This document shows, one piece after another, positions 1 to 8,211 of a stretch of 64,000 nucleotides of DNA; position 1 is the stretch's first letter; the number at the start of each line of letters is the position of its first letter. Made by a program: the position numbers and the translations under genes. The stretch is from assembly GCF_047600445.1 (NCBI RefSeq), contig NZ_JASGKT010000002.1, forward strand, positions 496,001 to 560,000. Direction: 5' to 3'. The notes beneath the pieces are model-generated. The model was not told where the DNA came from, made no database searches, and saw nothing but the letters and a program-made list of their open reading frames with translations. Source of the DNA: Piscinibacter sp047600445. GTDB taxonomy: Bacteria > Pseudomonadota > Gammaproteobacteria > Burkholderiales > Burkholderiaceae_C.

Positions 1-206
1 CTGCCCCCAGGGGGCGCCGTCCGGCTTGGGGCGGCCCGGCGCCGGACAGCCTGCAGGCTGCCGGTGCCGCCGCCGCAACTGCCGCACGAGTCGCAGGCGC
101 CGGCGCCGCGGCGCGTGCGCAGGAAGGGGCGCAGCACCAGCGTCCACAGCGCGTAGGCCGCGCAGGCGGCGACGATCAGCGCGACGATCCAGGTCTGGGC
201 ATCCAT
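1..206 (-). CDS. Cys-rich small membrane protein next to feoB (DUF6587-like), 3' end cut by window edge
   Basis: The reading frame starts at an ATG 2 bases after the feoB stop and stays open to the window edge, so the C-terminus is missing. Residues about 6-25 are hydrophobic (one membrane segment), followed by a basic stretch and three cysteines at 38, 41 and 44 in CDSCGSCGGG. Small proteins of this plan are often found directly after feoB, and a role in FeoB-dependent Fe(II) uptake is inferred from that position only. The last visible codons coincide with a core of the repeat family that recurs at 40.2, 46.7 and 56.9 kb, so the C-terminal tail may be repeat-derived. Confidence 0.6.
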   Translation of the reverse strand, partial: MDAQTWIVALIVAACAAYALWTLVLRPFLRTRRGAGACDSCGSCGGGTGSLQAVRRRAAPSRTAPPGG

Positions 207-207
207 T

Positions 208-2070
208 TCATCCTCCGAGCCAGAGCGTGACGCGGTAGGTCACGAAGGCCGCCGCGTAGGCGAGCGCGAACAGGTAGACCAGCATCAGCAGAGGGTAGCG
301 CCACGAGTTGGTCTCGCGCTTGACCACCGCCAACGTCGACAGGCATTGCGGCGCGAACACGTACCAGGCGAGCAGCGAATAGGCGGTGGCCAGCGACCAG
401 GTCTGCGCGATCACCGGCAGCAGCGACTCGGCCACCGCGTCGTCGCCGCCCGACAGCGCGTACACCGTGCCGAGCGCGCCCACGGCCACCTCGCGCGCCG
501 CCAGGCCGGGCACCAGCGCCACCGAGATCTGCCAGTTGAAGCCGATCGGCGCGAACACGTGCTGCAGCGCCTGCCCCAGCATGCCGGCGAAGCTGTACTG
601 GATCGCCGGGCCGGTGGCGCCGTCCGGCGGCGCGGGCCAGGTGGAGAGGAACCACAGCACCACCGTCAGCGCGAAGATGATGGTGCCGACGCGGCGGATG
701 AAGATCGCCGCGCGCTCCCACAGCCCGACCGCCAGGCTGCGTAGGCTGGGGCGGCGGTAGGGCGGCAGCTCGAGCATCAGCGGCTGGTAGTTGCGCCGCG
801 TCCAGAAGCGCTTGATGAACCACGCGACGATGCAGGCCGAGACGACGCCGGCCACGTACAGGCCGAACAGCGTCAGCCCGCGCAGGTCGAAGGGGCCGAC
901 GTTGCGGTCGGGCACGAAGGCGCCGATCAGCAGCGCGTAGACCGGCAGCCGCGCCGAGCAGGTCATCAGCGGCGCGATCATGATCGTCGCCAGCCGGTCG
1001 CGCGGGCTGGCGATGGTGCGCGTGGCCATGATGCCCGGTATCGCGCAGGCGAAGCTCGACAGCAGCGGGATGAAGGCGCGGCCCGACAGGCCGATCTTGC
1101 CCATCAGGTTGTCGAGCAGGAAGGCGGCGCGTGGCAGGTAGCCCGAGTCCTCCAGCAGCAGGATGAAGAAGAACAGGATCAGGATCTGCGGCAGGAACAC
1201 CAGCACGCCGCCGGCGCCGGCGATCACGCCGTCGACCAGCAGGCTGCGCAGCGGGCCGTCGTCCATCGTGCCGGTGATCACCTCGCCGAGCCAGGCCATG
1301 CCGCTCTCGATCAGCTCCATCGGCAGCTCGGCCCAGGCGAACACCGCCTGGAACATCAGGAACATCAGCGTGGCCAGCAGCACGAGGCCTGCCACCGGGT
1401 GCAGCACCACCGCGTCGACGGCGAGCTGGAAGCGCTCGACGCGCGGCGACGCCGGCGCCGCCAGCGCCAGGATGCGGCGCACCTCTTTCTGCAACTCCGC
1501 CGGGCTGTGCCGCGTGGTCGCGGCGCTGGTGGCGCTCGTGGCGGCACTCGCCGCCGGCGCCGCGTCGAGTGTCGCCAGCGCCTTCAGCAGCGCCTCGTGG
1601 CCGTTGCGCTGCACGCCCACCGTCTCGACCACCGGACAGCCCAGCTCGCGCGCGAGCACGCCGGTGTCGATCGCCAGGCCCTGGGCGCGCGCCGCGTCGC
1701 TCATGTTCAGCGCCACCACCATCGGGCGGCCGAGCGAGCGCAGTTCGAGCACCAGGCGCAGGTTCATGCGCAGGTTGGTGGCGTCGACCACCGCGACGAT
1801 CGCGTCGGGCGCGTCTTCGCCGGCGCGCTGGCCCTGCACGACCTCGAGCGTCACCTGCTCGTCCGGCGTGGTCGCCTTCAGGCCGTAGGTGCCGGGCAGG
1901 TCGACCACCGCCACGCGCCGTCCGCCGGGCAGCGTGGCCGTGCCGACCTTGCGCTCGACGGTGACGCCGGCGTAGTTGGCGACCTTCTGGCGCGCGCCGG
2001 TCAGCAGGTTGAACAGCGCCGTCTTGCCGCAGTTCGGGTTGCCCACCAGGGCGATGCAGTTCACGCTCAT
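208..2070 (-). CDS. feoB: Ferrous iron transporter FeoB
   Basis: Inner-membrane Fe(II) uptake protein of 620 residues. The N-terminal G domain shows G1 GNPNCGKT (residues 10-17), G3 DLPGTYGL and G4 NMSD. The C-terminal half is polytopic, with the duplicated Gate/core regions (for example the LPRAAFLLDNLMGKIGLSG segment followed by SFACAIPGIMATR). It is shorter than the 773-residue E. coli protein, as many betaproteobacterial FeoBs are. Its ATG overlaps the feoA stop by 4 bp (ATGA), so the two genes are translationally coupled. A Fur-box-like site upstream of feoA suggests iron-repressed expression. Confidence 0.95.
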   Translation of the reverse strand: MSVNCIALVGNPNCGKTALFNLLTGARQKVANYAGVTVERKVGTATLPGGRRVAVVDLPGTYGLKATTPDEQVTLEVVQGQRAGEDAPDAIVAVVDATNLRMNLRLVLELRSLGRPMVVALNMSDAARAQGLAIDTGVLARELGCPVVETVGVQRNGHEALLKALATLDAAPAASAATSATSAATTRHSPAELQKEVRRILALAAPASPRVERFQLAVDAVVLHPVAGLVLLATLMFLMFQAVFAWAELPMELIESGMAWLGEVITGTMDDGPLRSLLVDGVIAGAGGVLVFLPQILILFFFILLLEDSGYLPRAAFLLDNLMGKIGLSGRAFIPLLSSFACAIPGIMATRTIASPRDRLATIMIAPLMTCSARLPVYALLIGAFVPDRNVGPFDLRGLTLFGLYVAGVVSACIVAWFIKRFWTRRNYQPLMLELPPYRRPSLRSLAVGLWERAAIFIRRVGTIIFALTVVLWFLSTWPAPPDGATGPAIQYSFAGMLGQALQHVFAPIGFNWQISVALVPGLAAREVAVGALGTVYALSGGDDAVAESLLPVIAQTWSLATAYSLLAWYVFAPQCLSTLAVVKRETNSWRYPLLMLVYLFALAYAAAFVTYRVTLWLGG

Positions 2071-2315
2071 GGCCGGCTCGCCTCCACCTCGATGCAGCGC
2101 GCCTCGGCCCAGCGCAGCGCGACCAGCGTGTCGCCGATGCGCACCGCCAGCGGCTCGCGTCCGCCCGGCCCGCGGCGCAGCAGGTACAGCGGCTCGCCGG
2201 CGATGAAACCCAGCTCGGCCAGGCGGCGCAGGTCGGCTTCGCCCAGGTCGGGCGAGCTCGGCGTGACGCCCGTCACGACGGAATGGCTGTCATCGGGCAT
2301 CTCGGTCAGAAGCAT
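2067..2315 (-). CDS. feoA: FeoA family protein
   Basis: Small SH3-like partner of FeoB (82 residues from the ATG at 2315). The conserved pattern LGEADLRRLAELGFIAGEPL near the middle and the C-terminal VALRWAEARCIEV match FeoA. An in-frame upstream ATG at 2351 would lie across the Fur-box-like sequence at 2331-2349 and add residues unlike the family, so the internal start beginning MLLTEMPDD is preferred. FeoA is thought to act on the cytosolic side of FeoB. It is the first gene of a minus-strand feoAB operon, divergent from bfr. Confidence 0.88.
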   Translation of the reverse strand: MLLTEMPDDSHSVVTGVTPSSPDLGEADLRRLAELGFIAGEPLYLLRRGPGGREPLAVRIGDTLVALRWAEARCIEVEASRP

Positions 2316-2330
2316 GGCGGGAAGGGGATT

Positions 2331-2349
2331 GTTAATACAAACCATTATC
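2331..2349. promoter_or_regulatory. Fur-box-like operator between feoA and bfr
   Basis: The 19-mer GTTAATACAAACCATTATC, read on the minus strand, matches the palindromic Fur consensus (GATAATGATAATCATTATC) at 13 of 19 positions by eye, including a perfect GATAATG half. It lies 16 bp upstream of the chosen feoA start and about 100 bp upstream of bfr, where iron-dependent control of uptake is expected. Confidence 0.6.
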
Positions 2350-2449
2350 AAGTAAGATCCACACAGCCCTGCGCGGCGCCCCGATTCTCCCTGGTGGAGG
2401 CTTGAGGAAGATCAGAATCGATCCGTCCCCAACCTCCCCCGGAGAAACC

Positions 2450-2926
2450 ATGAAGAGCGACCCGCAGGTGATTGCCCACCTGAACGCCCAACTGAAGAAC
2501 GAACTGACGGCCACCAACCAGTACTTCCTGCACTACCGCATGCTCAAGCACTGGGGCTTGGACAAGCTGGCGAAGAAGGAATACGAAGAGTCGATCGGCG
2601 AAATGAAGCACGCGGACAAACTGATGGAGCGCATCTTCATGCTCGACGGCCTGCCCAACCTGCAGGACCTCGGCAAGCTGCTGATCGGCGAGAGCGTGCC
2701 GGAGCTCCTGGCGTGCGACCTGCAGCTCGAGCAGGGCGCTCAGGGCACCATCAAGGACGGCATCGCCTACTGCGAATCGGTGCGCGACTACGTCTCGCGC
2801 GACCTGCTGCAAGCCATCCTCGACGACACCGAGGAGCACATCGACTTCCTCGAGACCCAGGTCGAACTGGTCGGCAAGGTGGGCCTGCCCAACTACCTGC
2901 AATCCATGATGGGCGATCCATCCTGA
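2450..2926 (+). CDS. bfr: Bacterioferritin (haem-containing iron storage protein)
   Basis: A 158-residue ferritin-like four-helix protein with the standard bacterioferritin N-terminus (MKSDPQVIAHLNAQLKNEL). The di-iron ligands are visible in ELTATNQYFLH, the EESIGEMKHADKLMERI helix and DTEEHIDFLE. The haem-ligand methionine region is YEESIGEMKHADKLMERIF. A strong ribosome site (GGAG at 2441) precedes this ATG. An upstream in-frame ATG at 2402 is rejected because it adds a non-homologous tail. Bfr oxidises and stores iron. It is divergent from feoAB and followed 7 bp later by its ferredoxin. Confidence 0.95.
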   Translation: MKSDPQVIAHLNAQLKNELTATNQYFLHYRMLKHWGLDKLAKKEYEESIGEMKHADKLMERIFMLDGLPNLQDLGKLLIGESVPELLACDLQLEQGAQGTIKDGIAYCESVRDYVSRDLLQAILDDTEEHIDFLETQVELVGKVGLPNYLQSMMGDPS

Positions 2927-2933
2927 GGGCCGA

Positions 2934-3152
2934 ATGATCGTCTGCGTCTGCCGCCGCATCTCGGATCACCAGATCCGCCAGGCCGCCTGCGAAGGTGCGC
3001 AGACGCTCGAATGCCTGCAGTTCGAACTCGGCGTGGCCACGCAGTGCGGCCGCTGCGCCGAATGCGCCTGCGCCGTGCTGCACGAGGCCAAGGGCGGCAT
3101 GAAGGGCGAGATGGCCGCCGAGTCGCAGGCGTTCGCCTGCCTACAATCCTGA
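2934..3152 (+). CDS. bfd: Bacterioferritin-associated ferredoxin (BFD-like [2Fe-2S] protein)
   Basis: A 72-residue protein with the BFD-type cysteines: CVC near the N-terminus (C4, C6) and CGRCAEC about 30 residues later, which ligate a [2Fe-2S] cluster. Bfd donates electrons to bacterioferritin haem to release stored iron. It starts 7 bp after bfr, so both are probably one transcript. The C-terminus beyond residue 55 is not conserved in any way I recognise. Confidence 0.88.
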   Translation: MIVCVCRRISDHQIRQAACEGAQTLECLQFELGVATQCGRCAECACAVLHEAKGGMKGEMAAESQAFACLQS

Positions 3153-3196
3153 GGTTTCCCACCTCCGGCGGGCGCTGACGCGGCGCCCGGCTTTCC

Positions 3197-4492
<1,296 letters not shown>

Positions 4493-4496
4493 AGCG

Positions 4497-5303
4497 GTGG
4501 ACAGGCAGGCGCTCGCTGCCGAACTGCTCGCCGCCTGGGACGGCGCTGCGCTGATCGGCCTGCCGAGCGCGCGCCCCGGCGGCCTGACCTTGGCGCAGGC
4601 CTTCGAGGTGGCCGACCTGATCCGCCGGCAGCGCCTCGCGCGCGGCGACACGCCGCGCGGCTACAAGATCGGCTTCACCAACCGCGGCATCTGGCCGCGC
4701 TACGGCGTGTTCGCGCCGATCTGGGCGCCGGTGTGGGCGAGCACGCTGACGCTGCTGGAGGGCAGCGAAGCCGTCGTGTCGCTCGCCGGGCTGGTGCAGC
4801 CGCGCCTCGAACCGGAGATCGTGTTCGGATTCGCCGCCGCGCCCAGCGCCGGCATGGACGAGGCCGAGCTGGCCGGCTGCCTGGACTGGGTCGCGCACGG
4901 CTTCGAGATCGTCCACACGCACTTCGCCGACTGGCGCTTCGGTGCCGCCGACACCGTGGCCGACTTCGCGCTGCACGGCCGGCTGCTGGTCGGGCCGCGG
5001 GTGCCGGCGGCGCGCTTCGCGCGGCTCGGTGAGGAACTGGCCGCGCTGACGCTGGGCCTCTCGCGCGACGGCGCCGACGTCGACAGCGGCCGCGGCGCCA
5101 ACGTGCTCGACGGCCCCCTGAGCGCGCTGCGGCTGTGGCTGGCCGCGATGGCGCAGTACACGCCGGCGTGGACCGTGCGTGCGGGCGACGTCGTCACCAC
5201 CGGCACGCTCACCGACGCGTGGCCGATGGCGCCCGGCCAGGTCTGGCGCAGCCGGCTCGACCATGCAGCGCTGCACGCGCTGACGCTGCGCACCACCCCC
5301 TGA
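4497..5303 (+). CDS. 2-keto-4-pentenoate hydratase family protein (FAH superfamily)
   Basis: A 268-residue protein of the MhpD/2-oxopent-4-enoate hydratase branch of the fumarylacetoacetase fold. GYKIGFTN (about 59-66), LEPEIVF with the metal-binding acidic pair, and the C-terminal GDVVTTGTLTDAWP are recognisable. These enzymes add water to 2-hydroxy-dienoates, or decarboxylate 4-oxalocrotonate, in meta-cleavage aromatic degradation. No other pathway gene is nearby, so the substrate is unknown. The start is GTG, 4 bp after the serS stop, suggesting co-transcription. Confidence 0.8.
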   Translation: MDRQALAAELLAAWDGAALIGLPSARPGGLTLAQAFEVADLIRRQRLARGDTPRGYKIGFTNRGIWPRYGVFAPIWAPVWASTLTLLEGSEAVVSLAGLVQPRLEPEIVFGFAAAPSAGMDEAELAGCLDWVAHGFEIVHTHFADWRFGAADTVADFALHGRLLVGPRVPAARFARLGEELAALTLGLSRDGADVDSGRGANVLDGPLSALRLWLAAMAQYTPAWTVRAGDVVTTGTLTDAWPMAPGQVWRSRLDHAALHALTLRTTP

Positions 5304-5321
5304 GCGGCCGCTGGCCTGCGC

Positions 5322-5327
5322 TACAAT
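5322..5327 (+). promoter_or_regulatory. -10 element (TACAAT) of tRNA-Ser
   Basis: A TACAAT hexamer lies 39 bp before the mature tRNA 5' end. I see no clear -35. The same (T)ACAAT pattern precedes many genes in this window. Confidence 0.45.
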
Positions 5328-5365
5328 GGCGGGCTCGGCAGCGACCCGCCGACGCAGTGAACACC

Positions 5366-5456
5366 GGAGAGGTGGCAGAGTGGTCGAATGCGCCGGACTC
5401 GAAATCCGGTATACGGTTTCACCGTATCGAGGGTTCGAATCCCTCCTTCTCCGCCA
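5366..5456 (+). tRNA. tRNA-Ser, anticodon CGA
   Basis: A full class II cloverleaf with encoded CCA. The acceptor stem GGAGAGG pairs with CTTCTCC (one G-U), the discriminator is G, the D-arm region is TGGCAGAGTGGTCGAATGC, and the anticodon stem CCGGA/TCCGG encloses the loop CTCGAAA (anticodon CGA, reads UCG). The long variable arm (TATACGGTTTCACCGTAT) is diagnostic for Ser, and the T-arm contains GTTCGAATC. The 3' end is the probable attachment site for the integrase element that follows. Confidence 0.98.
5430..5456 (+). other. Probable attL core inside the tRNA-Ser 3' end
   Basis: P4-type integrases usually recombine at the 3' end (T-arm to CCA) of tRNA genes and leave the tRNA intact. The integrase gene starts 177 bp downstream in the usual orientation. 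I could not find a second copy of this sequence at the right end of the element, so the exact core is inferred. Confidence 0.35.
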
Positions 5457-5491
5457 GAGATACGTTCGCCAAGGTTCGCTGAGAACCGCAG

Positions 5492-5527
5492 AAAGCCCCG
5501 CAAGGCATTGTCCAGCGGGGCTTTTTT
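5492..5527 (+). terminator. Rho-independent terminator after tRNA-Ser
   Basis: A perfect 10-bp stem AAAGCCCCGC / GCGGGGCTTT (5492-5501, 5515-5524) with a 13-nt loop, followed by a T-run. It lies 35 bp after the tRNA and on the element side of the likely attachment site, so the element seems to supply the tRNA's terminator. Confidence 0.85.
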
Positions 5528-5571
5528 GTTCGTTGGCGTCCGCCGATGCACTTTGACAGCCGGGCCGAGTT

Positions 5572-5631
5572 GGGGGAACCATTGGGGGAACGGCAGGCGG
5601 GATTCCCCCGCGCCACCCCTCCGGTTCCCCC
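5572..5631. repeat. GGGGGAAC repeats near the left end (candidate integrase arm sites)
   Basis: Direct copies GGGGGAACC (5572-5580) and GGGGGAACG (5584-5592) are spaced 12 bp apart, with an inverted copy GGTTCCCCC (5623-5631) next to the integrase start. Related copies occur at 15769-15787, the other end of the element. Confidence 0.5.
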
Positions 5632-5633
5632 AC

Positions 5634-6851
5634 ATGGCCCTGACCGACAAGACCTGCAAGAGCGCCGACTGCCCGGCCGACAAGGCCCGCACGCGCTTCG
5701 CCGACAGCGGCGGCCTGTACCTCGAAGCCCGGCCCAGCGGGGTGAAGCTCTGGTACTGGAAGTACCGCTTCGCCGGCAAGGAGAAGCGCATGGCCTTCGG
5801 CGCCTATCCCGCCGTGTCGCTGGCCCAGGCCCGGGCGGCGCGCGACGAGGCCCGCCTCGCCCTCAAGGCCGGTGACGACCCGGTGCAGGTGCGCAAGGAC
5901 GCCAAGCTCGCCAAGCACGTCGCCCTGGGCAAGACCTTCGAGGCCGTCGCCCGCCAGTGGTTCGAGCACTGGAAGGGGCCGAAGTCCGCCCGGCACGCCG
6001 ACTACGTGCTGCGCCGGCTCGAAGCCGACGTGTTCCCGGCCATCGGGCGCAAGCCCATCGGCGACATCACGGCCCTGCACCTGCTGGCGATGGCCAAGGC
6101 GATCGAGAAGCGCGGCGCGCTGGACATCGCCAAGCGTGCGTTGCAGACCTGCGGGCAGGTGTTCCGGTACGCGGTGACGCACGGCGTGATCGAGCGTAAC
6201 CCGGTGGCCGACATGCGGCCCGGCGAGGCCCTCAAGCCGCGCAAGAAGACCCACTACGCGCGCCTGGAGGCGAAGGAACTGCCCGACCTGCTGCGCCGCA
6301 TCGAGATCTACGCCGGCACGCCCTACACGCGGCTGGCGATGAAGCTGATGGCTCTGACCTTCGTCCGCACGTCCGAGCTGATCGGCGCGCAGTGGGCCGA
6401 GTTCGACCTGGAGGCGGCGCAGTGGCGCATCCCGGCCGAGCGCATGAAGATGAAGACGCCGCACATCGTGCCGCTGTCGAAGCAGGCAGTGGACGCGCTC
6501 CAGAGCCTGGCCGAGCTGCGCGGACGCAGCGGCCTGCTGTTTCCCGGCGAGCGCGACCACGACAAGCCGATGTCCAACAACACGATCCTGGGCGCGCTCA
6601 AGCGCATGGGCTACGGCGGCAGGATGACCGGCCACGGCTTCCGCGGGGTGGCGTCGACCATCCTGCACGAGCACGGCTTCGAGCACGCCCACATCGAGTT
6701 GCAGCTGGCGCACCAGGAGCGCGACGAGGTGAGCGCCGCGTACAACTTCGCGACCTACCTGCCGCAGCGCCGCACCATGATGCAGTGGTACGCCGACCAC
6801 CTCGACCGCCTGCGGCATGGCGCCAAGGTGATCCCGTTCAAGGCCGCCTGA
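5634..6851 (+). CDS. int: P4-type tyrosine recombinase (integrase)
   Basis: A 405-residue integrase. The N-terminal arm-binding domain (DUF4102-like, ARTRFADSGGLYLEARPSG, then KRMAFGAYPAVSLAQAR) is followed by a core-binding SAM-like domain (about 100-190) and the catalytic domain. The catalytic set is seen: R245 in FVRTSEL, H334 and R337 in HGFR, H360 and the nucleophile Y370 in AYNFATY. The open frame extends upstream to 5388 through the tRNA and terminator; the ATG at 5634 gives the normal family N-terminus. It is predicted to integrate and excise the element at tRNA-Ser. Confidence 0.95.
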   Translation: MALTDKTCKSADCPADKARTRFADSGGLYLEARPSGVKLWYWKYRFAGKEKRMAFGAYPAVSLAQARAARDEARLALKAGDDPVQVRKDAKLAKHVALGKTFEAVARQWFEHWKGPKSARHADYVLRRLEADVFPAIGRKPIGDITALHLLAMAKAIEKRGALDIAKRALQTCGQVFRYAVTHGVIERNPVADMRPGEALKPRKKTHYARLEAKELPDLLRRIEIYAGTPYTRLAMKLMALTFVRTSELIGAQWAEFDLEAAQWRIPAERMKMKTPHIVPLSKQAVDALQSLAELRGRSGLLFPGERDHDKPMSNNTILGALKRMGYGGRMTGHGFRGVASTILHEHGFEHAHIELQLAHQERDEVSAAYNFATYLPQRRTMMQWYADHLDRLRHGAKVIPFKAA

Positions 6852-6932
6852 CCTTCTCAGGCAAAGCGGGGTGCGCCGGCGCCAACGCCGGCAGCCTCTG
6901 ACCACAACGCGCAACCGTAGGAGAAGCACATC

Positions 6933-7235
6933 ATGGCTGCCGTCCGAACTGTCCCCTTTGCCCCGCCGGGCGCCTTGCTCGCGGCCACCACGCCTGCGCC
7001 CGTCTGGTGCGGCACGTACTACCGCACCAGCACACGCCAGCACCGAGTACTGCACTTCGACACCGCCGAGGGTGTGGTGGTGATGCGGCCGCAGGAGGCG
7101 TTACGTGCCCCGTGGTTCGCCTCAGCAGATCGCGACACGCGCTGGCGCATTGAGTTCGAGGTGGCAAGGGAGCGTGGCGATCGTGCGACCGTCAAAGCGC
7201 TGTGTGCGGCCGAGCTTGAGGCTCGCTACATCTGA
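6933..7235 (+). CDS. Hypothetical protein of the integrated element
   Basis: A 100-residue protein with a good ribosome site (AGGAGAAG) before its ATG. It contains GTYYRTSTRQHRVLHFDTAEGVVVMRP-type sequence, suggesting a small beta-rich fold, and a charged helical C-terminal half (RWRIEFEVARERGDRATVKAL). I do not recognise a family. It starts 81 bp after the integrase and overlaps nothing; the next gene begins 1 bp after its stop. Confidence 0.7.
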   Translation: MAAVRTVPFAPPGALLAATTPAPVWCGTYYRTSTRQHRVLHFDTAEGVVVMRPQEALRAPWFASADRDTRWRIEFEVARERGDRATVKALCAAELEARYI

Positions 7236-7236
7236 C

Positions 7237-7704
7237 ATGGCAGCGACGCCCGCCTCGAAGAAGAAGGCCACACCGGGAGGCGCGGCCGGCAAGCAGCTGC
7301 GCAAGGGCAAGGGTACACCAGCTCGCACGACAGTTCCTCGCGCAGAGCAAAGGCAATACCTGCAAGATCTCGCTGCGAGATTGGAGGCCGGACGCCGAAC
7401 CGACCAAGCTGATCCACAGATCCTGCGCAGCATCGCGGCAAGCCTTCCGCACGACGACAAGCGACCGCGCGGGCGGCCGCCCATCCACAACCACCACGAC
7501 CTGGCGCTGTGCTACTACGCGCAGCACTGGGGGCGCGGCCTCTCTGCGGAGCAATCGCGCTTCGTAGTCGCTGACACGCATAGCTGCTCGGCAGAAACCG
7601 TCAAGGCAGCGGTGAAATCCTGCGGCCCAACGGCGCGCAGCTTCTTCACTGCGATGGGCATCTCTCCAGCTCGTCACAGGGGTAGTAAGTCGGAGAGTTC
7701 CTGA
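7237..7704 (+). CDS. Hypothetical basic protein of the integrated element
   Basis: A 155-residue protein starting MAATPASKKKATPGG. The N-terminus is Lys/Gly-rich and probably disordered, and the middle holds RAEQRQYLQDLAARLEAG (helical) and a basic RPRGRPPIHNHHDL segment like an AT-hook core (GRP). The C-terminal half may be a compact domain. Nucleic-acid binding is a guess from charge. No family is recognised. It is less GC-rich in places than its chromosomal neighbours. Confidence 0.6.
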   Translation: MAATPASKKKATPGGAAGKQLRKGKGTPARTTVPRAEQRQYLQDLAARLEAGRRTDQADPQILRSIAASLPHDDKRPRGRPPIHNHHDLALCYYAQHWGRGLSAEQSRFVVADTHSCSAETVKAAVKSCGPTARSFFTAMGISPARHRGSKSESS

Positions 7705-7762
7705 CCTGACGCGGGCCGCCCGCTCGTTCCCAATGCGTCCGCCAGCAATCGTTAGGACGCAA

Positions 7763-8008
7763 ATGAACGAGGCTACACTACTTCGCTTCGAGAGGGTCAT
7801 GGCCGAACGAGGCCGCGGCCGAACGGCAACGTATGACGACGTGAAGAAAGGGCTGCTCACGGCGCCTGTGCCGCTCGGAGGCCGTCGCATCGGCTGGCCC
7901 GCCGGCGAGATCTCACGACTGAACGCGGCTCGCATCGCCGGCAAGAGCGACGACGAGATCCGCGAGCTTGTGCGGCAACTGCACGAGGCTCGGAAGGCGC
8001 TGGCATGA
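7763..8008 (+). CDS. AlpA-like phage/satellite transcriptional regulator
   Basis: An 81-residue protein from the ATG at 7763, preceded by TAGGA at 7753-7757; an earlier in-frame ATG at 7733 lacks a ribosome site. The segment GLLTAPVPLGGRRIGWPAGEI, followed by NAARIAGKSDDEIREL, is the AlpA (MerR-like winged helix) pattern seen in P4-type satellites and PICIs. There such proteins activate excision or replication genes. Its stop overlaps the next start by 4 bp. Confidence 0.75.
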   Translation: MNEATLLRFERVMAERGRGRTATYDDVKKGLLTAPVPLGGRRIGWPAGEISRLNAARIAGKSDDEIRELVRQLHEARKALA

Positions 8009-8211
8009 GCAGCACCACCGCCGAACAGGCGCTCACGAAACACGACGATGCCGTGCGCAAGCGCATCGCGACCGTCGAGGCGCAGCTGGCCCTCAAGGGG
8101 TTCGAACTGCACCGCACGCCGATCGGGATGTTCATCGTCTGCAAGTGGGGGCTGACGCGCGAACTGCGCCTCGATGAAGTAGAGACGTTCGCGAGGCGGG
8201 TCGGCGCGTGA
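8005..8211 (+). CDS. Small hypothetical protein between AlpA and the replication ATPase
   Basis: A 68-residue protein whose ATG overlaps the preceding stop (ATGA) and whose stop overlaps the next GTG start, so it is embedded in a tight operon. Sequence such as LKGFELHRTPIGMFIVCKWGLTRELRLDEVETFARRVG suggests a small alpha/beta domain. I recognise no family. A role in replication or regulation is inferred from position only. Confidence 0.65.
   Translation: MSSTTAEQALTKHDDAVRKRIATVEAQLALKGFELHRTPIGMFIVCKWGLTRELRLDEVETFARRVGA

Noticed and set aside
5388..5633. N-terminal extension of the integrase reading frame
   Set aside because: The frame is open but runs through the tRNA and its terminator, and the protein sequence there is not integrase-like.
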